Position numbers and translations under genes: made by a program
Notes under the pieces: generated by a model
What the model saw: only the letters and a program-made list of their open reading frames with translations
What the model was told of the DNA's origin: nothing
The model's database searches: none
Source: Symbiodinium kawagutii
Lineage: Eukaryota; Sar; Dinophyceae; Suessiales; Symbiodiniaceae
Direction: 5' to 3'
Length of the DNA stretch: 64,000 nucleotides
Assembly: GCA_009767595.1 (NCBI GenBank)
Contig: VSDK01001837.1
Coordinates: 343,799 to 407,798 of the forward strand
Part shown: piece after piece, positions 48,959 to 56,154 of the stretch
How positions within the stretch are numbered: position 1 is the first letter of the stretch
How the letters are laid out: every line of letters begins with the position of its first letter

Positions 48959-49178
48959 TTTTTGATCATTTTTGATGTGTTGATAAGAGACTATAGGGTT
49001 TAACAAGGTTTTGATGAGATAAGTTGATGGGTTCATTGAATGAGTTGTTTTTAGGTGGAATCTTGAATGATTGGATGTATTTGATTGTTTGGTTTGGCTG
49101 AATTTCTTTGATGTTTTGGATATGTTTCATTGGTTATAAGGGAATTGCAGTGTATATATGTGACCATTGGTTTGGTTC
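48959..49178 (+). other. leader region of the transposon
   Basis: A T/G-rich stretch without ORFs between the subterminal repeats and ORF1. It ends in GGGAATTGCAG at about 49150, an acceptor-like site about 30 bp before the first ATG. A promoter is presumably here or in the terminal repeat; no TATA box is obvious. Confidence 0.4.
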
Positions 49179-50570
49179 ATGGAGAAGCTTGGCTCAGGGC
49201 ATCACTCGTGTTTCGGTGACTGGAGTCCAATGGCTGCTAGGGCGGCGATGCAGGACTTCCGAAACTTTGTCTTTTTTTTAAGGCAGTGTGATTGGGACGA
49301 ACTCCTGGGGGAGAAGTCTCAGCTGACCAAGCTGGAGGGTCTAACCCGATACTTGGTGCGAGAGCTAGGCCTTCGCCACCCGACGGAGCCGACCCAAGCG
49401 GTCATTGCGGCCGTCTTGGCTTCGGAAAGGCAGCGTCGTGAGTCGGAAGCCACTCGCACTCTTTTGCAAACGGTGAAAGCCTCGTTGAAAATGAGCATCC
49501 TCCGAGCACAGACGCAAGGTGTGCCGTTGCCTGCTGGTACGGAAATCCTTGTTTTACCCACCTCTGTGCAACAGTTGCCGAACCCGTTGCAAGCTTTCTT
49601 TGCAAACCATGTGTTCGTTGCGCCGCCTGCTTCTGTTGGACTTCAAGATCTGCTGCAGTTTGCTCGGAGCATTCCTTTGCGTAGCACGCACAGGTCAAAT
49701 CAGCTGTTGCGAGGGGAGCAGTTGATGGTTCCAGCTTCGTCAAGCGCCAACCAAAGTGTTCTACAGGCGACACAGATGGTTGGCGCTGTGTTAGCAGGAG
49801 TTGGGTTGGCGCAGGGTGGCCTCGGACAGTCCCCTTTGCTGCCCAACCTGCAGATTTTTGAGCGAGGAGAGCAACAACCTGCTAGACCTCCACCTCTCCG
49901 GGCTTTGCTGGACAGAGCTGCAAGTGGAGCCGAGGTAAGTGCACCAGCAGCGGCGCCGCAGTTGGCCATTGAGAACGGACCAACTTCTGCACCGGCTGCG
50001 TCTGTTGTGTCTCCAACTGAGGGTCGTGTGGGCACGACCGCTGTTGAACCGCAGCCATCGTCTGTGAGGTTGACTTTGGAACCTGCGACGTCAGCGGCTC
50101 CAGCTCGGGCACGGCCGGTCCACCCGGTGGAACCAGTGGCTACAGCGGCAAGTGCTGGGCCGTCTCTTGGGGAGTCGCGCTTGGCGGCTGCGGTTGAAGG
50201 ATTGGCTGTTGCGCACTATGAGCGCGAACTCCCCTCAGTAGCAACTGAGTTGGTGGAGCGAGAGCCAAAGAAAAGACCTGCTGGCAAAGGTCTGAAGCGC
50301 CCTGCGGGTAAAATTGAGGAGGTGGCGTCTTCTGCTTTGAAGCGTCCTGCTGCCTCGACCAGCGTTGGCTCCAAGCCGAAAAAGGAGAAAACGCCAAAGG
50401 TTGAGAAGCAGAAGACTGACAAGAAGACCAAGAACAAGGTCTCCAAAGCGTTGACGCCTGTGTCGCGACGCAAGGCCCGGCAGCTTCGACCTCAGGGTTG
50501 TGCTCGCTGCCGTCACACTGTCGGCTGCTGTCCGAGTTGCTGGGTTCAACGAGGCTACGAGCTTCAGTGA
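49179..50570 (+). CDS. transposon ORF1: helical protein with KRPA tail and C-terminal Cys knuckle
   Basis: From the ATG at 49179 the ORF gives 463 residues; the frame is open a few codons further upstream, but only with a TTG. Residues 1-180 are helical and charged (DFRNFVFFLRQCDWDELLG ... ASERQRRESEATRTLLQTVK). The middle is Ala/Pro/Gln-rich and probably disordered. The C-terminus is basic with repeated KRPA motifs (KKRPAGKGLKRPAGK ... LKRPAAS) and ends in GCARCRHTVGCCPSCW, a Cx2C-x6-Cx2C knuckle. Similar KRPA/GC-x-KCR tails are, from memory, frequent in dinoflagellate predicted proteins. A DNA- or RNA-binding accessory role in transposition is plausible, not shown. Confidence 0.8.
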   Translation: MEKLGSGHHSCFGDWSPMAARAAMQDFRNFVFFLRQCDWDELLGEKSQLTKLEGLTRYLVRELGLRHPTEPTQAVIAAVLASERQRRESEATRTLLQTVKASLKMSILRAQTQGVPLPAGTEILVLPTSVQQLPNPLQAFFANHVFVAPPASVGLQDLLQFARSIPLRSTHRSNQLLRGEQLMVPASSSANQSVLQATQMVGAVLAGVGLAQGGLGQSPLLPNLQIFERGEQQPARPPPLRALLDRAASGAEVSAPAAAPQLAIENGPTSAPAASVVSPTEGRVGTTAVEPQPSSVRLTLEPATSAAPARARPVHPVEPVATAASAGPSLGESRLAAAVEGLAVAHYERELPSVATELVEREPKKRPAGKGLKRPAGKIEEVASSALKRPAASTSVGSKPKKEKTPKVEKQKTDKKTKNKVSKALTPVSRRKARQLRPQGCARCRHTVGCCPSCWVQRGYELQ

Positions 50571-50791
50571 GATTTTTGGTTGCTCTGTGACATCATCATA
50601 CACTTTTGTGACGTCTGCGTCAAAAAAAGTGGCTGATAGTCTCATGGTTGCACTTGTTTTGATAATTGTTTGTTATACATACATATATAGATGTTTATAT
50701 ATATATATATACTGTATACATCAATGTGTTTTCATGATCCACCAGCCTTTTTGTTTAAGCTGCGGTCGGTTTCTGGTTTGCTGCCCTAGTC
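50571..50791 (+). other. spacer ORF1-ORF2
   Basis: Contains GTGACATCATC and GTGACGTCTGCGTCAAAAAAA just after the stop, a TATATA tract at 50697-50712, and a pyrimidine-rich stretch ending in CTGCCCTAG directly before TC-ATG of ORF2, which fits a trans-splice acceptor. Confidence 0.5.
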
Positions 50792-51250
50792 ATGCGTGCG
50801 CAACATGCTTGGCGTTCGAACTCTGATGGGGACAGAGTTGAGTTTCAACTCGGTGGTGTGCAAAGCGATACTCTTGTGATGCCAACACTGGACTCACTCT
50901 TTACCAAGCAGAATAAAAGGTCTGCTGAAGCGATCGTTGTTGAGGACAGCCAAGAAACTGTCAAGTCCAAAGACAGTTGCAGCAGCCCTCACCAGAAGCG
51001 CTCCCGTCCGATGGAAAGGGCAGTGCGTTCCAAGGAACGACAGGTGTTAACCACTCAAGTTTTTGACTTGCTGGCCAGACTTCGTGGACCCGAGGGTAGC
51101 ACATTGCCAGAGCAGCGTCGGAGTACGTTGGTCGAGTTACTCGACGCCGCTGTCTTGGATGTCTTGGATGAGGAACTGTCAAAAGAAAATTTGACAAACA
51201 TTCAGAAGCTGGTCACAGACTCCTTTGCCGCACTGCAAGCAGTGCACTGA
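50792..51250 (+). CDS. transposon ORF2: small protein of unknown function
   Basis: 152 residues from an ATG two bases after a CCCTAG acceptor-like site. The N-terminal half is polar with a basic cluster (SPHQKRSRPMERAVRSKER); the C-terminal half is predicted helical (VLTTQVFDLLARLRGPEG, then LVELLDAAVLDVLDEELSK). No zinc site or catalytic motif is visible. The C-terminal helices could be an oligomerisation module. The stop is followed immediately by CGCACAG and, 12 bases later, a run of ten A, an arrangement shared with ORF3 and ORF5. Confidence 0.75.
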   Translation: MRAQHAWRSNSDGDRVEFQLGGVQSDTLVMPTLDSLFTKQNKRSAEAIVVEDSQETVKSKDSCSSPHQKRSRPMERAVRSKERQVLTTQVFDLLARLRGPEGSTLPEQRRSTLVELLDAAVLDVLDEELSKENLTNIQKLVTDSFAALQAVH

Positions 51251-52120
51251 CGCACAGCTGGCACCCGGGAAAAAAAAAACAAGTCAGCCAGTAGGGTCAC
51301 GTATATACCTGACTTACCTGTCATGAGATATAGTAATATATATATATATATATATAAATTCTTTTTAAGTGTTTTTCACTGACTTTGGGGTTTGTTTTCA
51401 GGAAAGGTTTTGCAGCTGTCAGCTTTGTGCCTTAGCTGTCTACTGCTGGTTCGCTCTGTGGCAACGGTTCGCCTTGTGCCGCAGCCGTTTAGCAACAGGG
51501 TCGCGCTGGGTGCCACTGGGCGCTTTGACGTGACCGCAGGCACGCTTGGGGTCATGTTCGGCCGTCTCAGTATAGGTTATAAATATGGTCAAAGATAGGT
51601 ATATATATGGGAACTACTGGATATATAGTTACTTTGCACACGTCAGCCTACGGGCGACGCCGTCAATGTCAGCCTGAGGGCGACATGAGTATGTATCCGT
51701 GGGCGAGGCGTCTGCCTACGGGCGACATCGTCAATGTCTGCCTACGGGCGACATGAGTCTGTGCCTATGGGCCAGACCTACTGTCAATGTCTGCCTGCGG
51801 GCGACAGAAGTCTGTGCCTTCGGGCACGACTGACATGTCAGCCTGCGGGCGACATGAGCCTAGTATACTGCCAGACCTTTACTGCAATGTCTGCCTGCGG
51901 GCGACATTAATCTGTGCCTTCGGGTACGACATAAATGTCAGCCTGCGGGCGGCATGTACTTTGTGGTGTCAGCCTATGGGCGACATCTGCATGTTCTATA
52001 TCATATAAGGGGACTATAGGAATGATAATCTTTTAAAGGTCGATCATATATAGTTGAAGAGTTGGTTTAAAATCATGTGGTCAAACTAAGCATTGTTCAT
52101 CATTAAACCCTGGTCAGGTC
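51251..52120 (+). other. spacer ORF2-ORF3 with an untranslated or decayed exon
   Basis: After a TA tract (51330-51355) and a clear acceptor TTTGTTTTCAG at about 51402, a GC-richer segment to 51598 stays open for about 65 codons but has no early ATG; it reads LSALCLSCLLLVRSVATVRL, which would be a hydrophobic segment. It may be a lost ORF, an alternative exon or non-coding. It is followed by the hairpin array at 51642-51984 and an AT-rich stretch up to TGGTCAG before ORF3. Confidence 0.45.
51642..51984 (+). repeat. tandem array of about twelve UNCG/UNNG-tetraloop hairpins
   Basis: Copies of GTCAGCCTACGGGCGAC and variants at 51642, 51668, 51710, 51736, 51757, 51789, 51810, 51837, 51889, 51914, 51937 and 51968. 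Each folds as GUC-(A/U)-GCC-loop-GGC-GAC with a single bulged base. Loops are UACG, UGCG, UUCG, UAUG or UGAG, always closed by C-G. Differences between copies keep pairing, for example GGCAC versus GGUAC (G-U wobble) and GAC versus GGC (U-G wobble). Some copies have a longer GUCUG/CAGAC or GUGCC/GGCAC stem. The pattern implies an RNA-level structure. Confidence 0.9.
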
Positions 52121-53296
52121 ATGACGGACACGGATGACGAAGACGACCGTGACCGCAGACACCGTGGACCTACACCGCGGAGGTCTGAGGCTGGTCCGGC
52201 AGCAGAAGAAGAACAGACGGAGCCCGCACCGGTGACTACCAAGGAAGAAGAAGCCCGGTCTCGCAAAAAGACCCGAGGCGGCTACCGCAACACCCGGGCC
52301 AGAAACCGGGGAAACATGGTGCGGTGCCGTGTATGCCACCGAATGTTGGCAGACACGGAGGCCGGGATAGCTGCTCATTCCCATTCCAAGTACCATTTGT
52401 CCTGGTACTATTATGGGAAGGGGATGTCTTGGAAGCAAGCAGAAGCCCGAGCTGCGGAGGAAGCTGAGGAGTATCTGCGTGGACCTTCCCTGGCTCCGGC
52501 AGTTGACTCGCGGCCTGAGGGCGCGAAGCGACCAAGGTCGCCTAGCCAGGAGCCGGCCTGGCTGCGGCGACAACACCAGATCGCCGACTACATGAACAGG
52601 CGTTCGGGTAGCAGAGAGAAGGACAGGCAGCGAGGAGTTGCACCTGGCCGGGCTCGACGGGACAGCCGCACTCCAGTCCGCAAGGCCAAGCGCAGCCGAA
52701 CTCCAGCTGGGGAGCGCAAGCGCTACTCAAGGCACGACAGCCGTAGCCCTGCGGGCGATCGTCGGCGTGAGGCTTCTCCAGCAGTGAGACACAAGGGGCG
52801 CTCACCTCACCGCAGTCGTGGTCGTAAGAGTGAGCGGCGCTCTGAGACGCCTGTGCGGACCAGGAAGCCCAAGGGCTCTGGCGAAGCAAAGGCTGGGGAC
52901 AGAGGAAAGCCCACGGGCTCGTCCAAACCAAAGGGCAGGTCTCAAGACAGAGACCGCCGTTCAAGCCGACTGGCCTCTTCAACTGTCGGCAAGAAGGAAC
53001 CGGCCAGCTCCAGCAAGGCTGCTGCAGCTACAAAGGCGGGAACAGTCAAGAGCCCCAGTGAGTACACCTACGAGTACTACAGCGAAGAGGAGGACAAGCA
53101 GGACGCCAAGAAGCGTCCTGTGGAGGACAAGACTCCCGCGAAGGCAGTCAAAGTTGAGCCTCGTGCTACTCAGCCTGTCAAAGCTGAGCCGAGTGAGGAC
53201 CGGGAGGGCTTCGCACAGTCCCAGCTGATTACACCTCAGCTGGCCTTCGTCAACCAACTTTTCAAGACAGCAATCCGAGAAGGGTTGCGATCCTGA
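52121..53296 (+). CDS. transposon ORF3: C2H2-like zinc finger plus RS-like basic domain
   Basis: 391 residues; ATG three bases after a TGGTCAG acceptor-like site. Acidic N-terminus; residues 69-92 form Cx2C-x13-H-x5-H (CRVCHRMLADTE ... HSHSKYH), like matrin/U1-type fingers, followed by WYYYGKGMSWKQAEARAAEE. Residues about 160-300 are an Arg/Ser/Pro-rich domain (SRTPVRKAKRSRTPAGER, SRHDSRSPAGDRRREASP) reminiscent of SR splicing factors. The tail has an acidic EYTYEYYSEEEDKQD-like patch and KVEP repeats. A role in binding element RNA or DNA, or in splicing its transcript, fits the motifs; that is inference. Confidence 0.8.
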   Translation: MTDTDDEDDRDRRHRGPTPRRSEAGPAAEEEQTEPAPVTTKEEEARSRKKTRGGYRNTRARNRGNMVRCRVCHRMLADTEAGIAAHSHSKYHLSWYYYGKGMSWKQAEARAAEEAEEYLRGPSLAPAVDSRPEGAKRPRSPSQEPAWLRRQHQIADYMNRRSGSREKDRQRGVAPGRARRDSRTPVRKAKRSRTPAGERKRYSRHDSRSPAGDRRREASPAVRHKGRSPHRSRGRKSERRSETPVRTRKPKGSGEAKAGDRGKPTGSSKPKGRSQDRDRRSSRLASSTVGKKEPASSSKAAAATKAGTVKSPSEYTYEYYSEEEDKQDAKKRPVEDKTPAKAVKVEPRATQPVKAEPSEDREGFAQSQLITPQLAFVNQLFKTAIREGLRS

Positions 53297-53851
53297 ACTG
53301 GCGCACAGCCACTGCACTGCAGAAAAAAAACTTAAGCGGTGAGGACGTGGGAAACGCACTGTCTCTAAGGAAATCCAAACAGAAATCTATATGACACATA
53401 TGTGTCTCGTTGTTTTTCTAAGACAAGACACATTACACGTATGTATAATGTATCAAAAATCTATATAACACATATGTGTATCATGGATCAAGCCCCCAAA
53501 GGTCCATAACGCAGATGTGTTATGACGTAAATCTTTCAGAGAAACCACCATGTTGGCAATGTGTATTTTTTGTGTCTTTTTGTGTCTTTTTGTGTTCCGC
53601 CTTACGGCAGTAAAGCAAAGCAAAGACATAACACGTATGTGTAATATCTAAATAGTATCAAAATTTCATATAACACATCTGTGTAATGTAGGTTTTTAGA
53701 CCCCAAAAGCACATAACACATATGTGTAATGCTCTCCCAACCAACACAACCACATGACACGTAATGTGTATTTTTTCAAGTACAAAAAAACCGTGATTCT
53801 GCAGCCTTTTTTTCCCAGTTCTGTCGCTTCGCTTTGCCTTGACTTACAGAC
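53297..53851 (+). other. spacer ORF3-ORF4
   Basis: Begins with CTGGCGCACAGCC and an A8 run just after the stop, continues with the palindrome array at 53393-53770, a triple TTTTTGTGTC repeat at 53573-53593, and ends with a long pyrimidine tract and GACTTACAG two bases before the ORF4 ATG. Confidence 0.6.
53393..53770 (+). repeat. dispersed array of eight ACACATATGTGT-type palindromes
   Basis: Imperfect copies of ATAACACATATGTGTAAT at 53393, 53430, 53465, 53506, 53628, 53670, 53713 and 53754. Cores are ACACATATGTGT, ACACGTATGTGT, ACACATCTGTGT and ACGCAGATGTGT; the last keeps a G-U pair. Spacing varies from about 25 to 105 bp. All can form short stem-loops; as DNA they could also be dyad binding sites. 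Confidence 0.85.
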
Positions 53852-54985
53852 ATGGCAGCCATGGAAGAGACACTGGCTGCAACCCAGCAAGCGGAAGTCC
53901 CAGCCGGTGAGTCTGCTGCAGTAGTCCCTGGAGCTGTGACTACTGAGGCTGGTGAAGAAGGCACAGAGAAGGCTTGCTCGAAGTGCAAGCACAACTTCCC
54001 TGTGGCCGAGATGGTAGTCAAAGAGTCGCAGCGGCCAGAGCTGGGTCATACCTGCCGTGGCTGCCACGCAGTTTTGACGCAGATGCGTCGAAAAGGCTTG
54101 ATACTCACCAACCTCTTGCTCTCAGAAGAGTCTGTGGTGAGCTTCCTGGTGGAGGCTCAGCAAGAGAGGAAGGAAGCGGAAGGTAATCGCTTGAGCTTCT
54201 CCAAAGTGAGATCGCTCTTGAAGAGGCAGATGATTACTGAGACGCAGTCCCGTCACGCTGACAGCTTCGATGGGGAGTGGCAACCCTTGTCTGTGTGGGA
54301 ATTGCGTGGCTACGACACAGCCAAGATAGAGGAGCAGTGCCCTTGTGAGACTCACAGCGTCTTAGGAAAGACCTACAAGCTAGTCATCCACGCAGAGAGT
54401 GATGCTACCATCACCTCAGAGGTGGAAAGGCGCTTGGTCACCTTAGAGAACGCGGCGCTGCAGAAGAAGAATTCCGCTCAACCTGCTCCTGGCCGGCCAG
54501 CTCTTGAGCTTGACGAGGCCCTGGAGCCTAAGGAGAGCAAGAGCAAGAGAAAGGCTGGCCTCACTTTGGAGGAAAGAGAAGAGAACAAGCGCGCCAAGGC
54601 AGCGCTGAGAAAGCTGGAAGTGGAACGCAAAGTTGCGACTGCAGCTGCTGTGAAGTACTTGCCACAGCTCAAGGCTGTCGAGGCCAAACTGAAGGACAAA
54701 GTCGAGAAGCTTGGCACACAGTTCGACGACCTGTCCGGACGAGTGCAGGGTGAGGTCAAGGACTGTCTCGAAGACTTGGCTGAAGTTGTGTCTGTAGGCA
54801 CCAAAGTGTTAAGCCTGGCAGCTGCTGGAAAGTCTCTGACGGACTTGGACGTTCCTTGGAAGAAGGACAAGGACTTGCAGTCCAAGGTCAAGACTGCAAA
54901 CTCTTGTCTTAGAGCCCTCCAAGAGTTCGTCCGCAGCAACAAAGAGAACGCAGCGCCCAAGACCAAGAAAGCCAAGAAGGCTTGA
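53852..54985 (+). CDS. transposon ORF4: paired-CxxC zinc protein with coiled coil
   Basis: 377 residues from an ATG two bases after CTTACAG. Residues 42-71 contain CSKCKHNFPVAEM and HTCRGCH, a Cx2C ... Cx2C zinc site of about 30 residues (treble-clef or Stc1-like by spacing). The rest is helical and charged with a likely coiled coil around residues 225-300 (LTLEEREENKRAKAALRK, LEVERKVATAAAVKYLPQ) and a second helical region ending in a KTKKAKKA basic tail. No catalytic motif. Strong hairpins follow the stop. The domain plan suggests nucleic-acid binding plus self-association. Confidence 0.8.
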   Translation: MAAMEETLAATQQAEVPAGESAAVVPGAVTTEAGEEGTEKACSKCKHNFPVAEMVVKESQRPELGHTCRGCHAVLTQMRRKGLILTNLLLSEESVVSFLVEAQQERKEAEGNRLSFSKVRSLLKRQMITETQSRHADSFDGEWQPLSVWELRGYDTAKIEEQCPCETHSVLGKTYKLVIHAESDATITSEVERRLVTLENAALQKKNSAQPAPGRPALELDEALEPKESKSKRKAGLTLEEREENKRAKAALRKLEVERKVATAAAVKYLPQLKAVEAKLKDKVEKLGTQFDDLSGRVQGEVKDCLEDLAEVVSVGTKVLSLAAAGKSLTDLDVPWKKDKDLQSKVKTANSCLRALQEFVRSNKENAAPKTKKAKKA

Positions 54986-55525
54986 GACAGACTGCGCAAA
55001 GACACAGTGGCGCGGTCCTCTTACCGCGCACAGTGTCGCTCACCCTGGCATCATCGCCAGTGCTGTGAGTTGCTCACCCTGGTAACATAGCCAGAGACGT
55101 GAGCGTTGATTAATTCATGTGCTTAGCAAAGAAATTTTAAAAGCATATCCCACCGTGGTATTGCTTTGCAATTAATAATCCTCTCTCTGCACAGGCAGTC
55201 TGTGAGATCACTTGGTCTCAGGACGACTTTGAAACGGGTCAGGTTCAAAAAGATAAGCCGTAAGCACGCGCATGACCCAGAGCGCAGAACACACAAGGAT
55301 ATATATAAATATAAATCAAGCGAACAGAAACGTAGTTAATAAACAAATTTAAAACAACATCTGTTTTAAACGATATATATATGTATATATCTAAATTTAT
55401 ACCAATGTAAATATATATTCATTTCCCAAAAAAAATCCACAATGCCCGGTTAAGGACGTTGATTTTTAATACGATGCCTGCAAGTTTGGCTCGCAGGAAC
55501 AAACTTTCAAAGCATCCTTGAAAAG
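54986..55525 (+). other. spacer ORF4-ORF5
   Basis: Contains the three hairpins at 55001-55103, a further GAGATC-ACTT-GGTCTC stem-loop at about 55205, AT-rich sequence with TATATATGTATATAT, and an acceptor-like GGCTCGCAG at about 55497 just before ORF5. Confidence 0.55.
55001..55103 (+). repeat. three consecutive hairpins after ORF4
   Basis: 55001-55037 pairs GACAC with GTGTC and GCGCGGT with ACCGCGC. It is followed by two tandem related hairpins, 55039-55069 (CTCACCCTGGC ... GCCAG ... GTGAG) and 55073-55103 (CTCACCCTGGT ... GCCAG ... GTGAG), whose loops differ (ATCATC versus AACATA) while the stems are kept. The first contains CGCACAG, the motif shared with other ORF 3' flanks. Confidence 0.85.
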
Positions 55526-55966
55526 ATGGCAGAGTTGTGCTCTCACGCAATTGCCTGCGTGATCACACAATCCCTGTTGCTGATAAGCAACACGGATGAC
55601 TCGCGATATGAAGCTGCTGAAGCCATGGAACTGCTGAAGGAAGTTTTAGCGCAGATCCGCATCAGTGCGGGTTTCCCGGAGCACCGGGAAGCGGCAGCGT
55701 TTGTCTACAGGCTGCTGGTGTCCATTCGTGGACAACTGCAAGAGTGGCCGGAAAGTCAGCCACTGAAGTACGATGGACCGTGGCCAAAGATGCCGCAGCC
55801 AGAAGACAATCCGGTTTGGGAAGTCAAGCATCCCAACCGGAAATTATTCTGGCAGGAAACGCGTGCCGGTCTTCGCTTCCTGCGTCGACATGAGCAAATC
55901 TTTGTGGGTAAACCATGGGATTGGCTTGTAGATTTCCTGTGTACATTAGACTTAGCACTACCATAG
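55526..55966 (+). CDS. transposon ORF5: small helical protein of unknown function
   Basis: 146 residues from an ATG about 28 bases after CTCGCAG. Predicted mostly helical (SRYEAAEAMELLKEVLAQIR, REAAAFVYRLLVSIRGQL) with a Trp/Pro-rich middle (GPWPKMPQPEDNPVWE) and a C-terminal helix with WDWLVDFLCTLD. Net acidic, no Cys/His site. I recognise no family. The stop is followed by AACGCACAGTGCCG and A6, as after ORF2 and ORF3. Confidence 0.7.
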   Translation: MAELCSHAIACVITQSLLLISNTDDSRYEAAEAMELLKEVLAQIRISAGFPEHREAAAFVYRLLVSIRGQLQEWPESQPLKYDGPWPKMPQPEDNPVWEVKHPNRKLFWQETRAGLRFLRRHEQIFVGKPWDWLVDFLCTLDLALP

Positions 55967-56154
55967 CTCTCTAGGAATCATCCTGAATGCATAGCTAACG
56001 CACAGTGCCGAAAAAATGAAGCTGAGGTGGCCATGGTGAATAGTCGCTCAGAGTTCCAGTTAACATAAGATCACCACTCACTGACTCACTGTCTTTGTCG
56101 TTCACCGCAGCCACACAAACCCAAAGTAGGTTGGAATCGGTCCATGTGTGAGCC

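Noticed and set aside
51642..51984. CRISPR-like reading of the repeat array
   Set aside because: Units are self-complementary, vary in sequence and spacing, and no unique 30-bp spacers or cas genes exist; the genome is eukaryotic.
52103..52982. Minus-strand frames of 146-157 codons over ORF3
   Set aside because: Shadows of the high-GC ORF3 coding strand; Cys/Leu-rich with no pattern.
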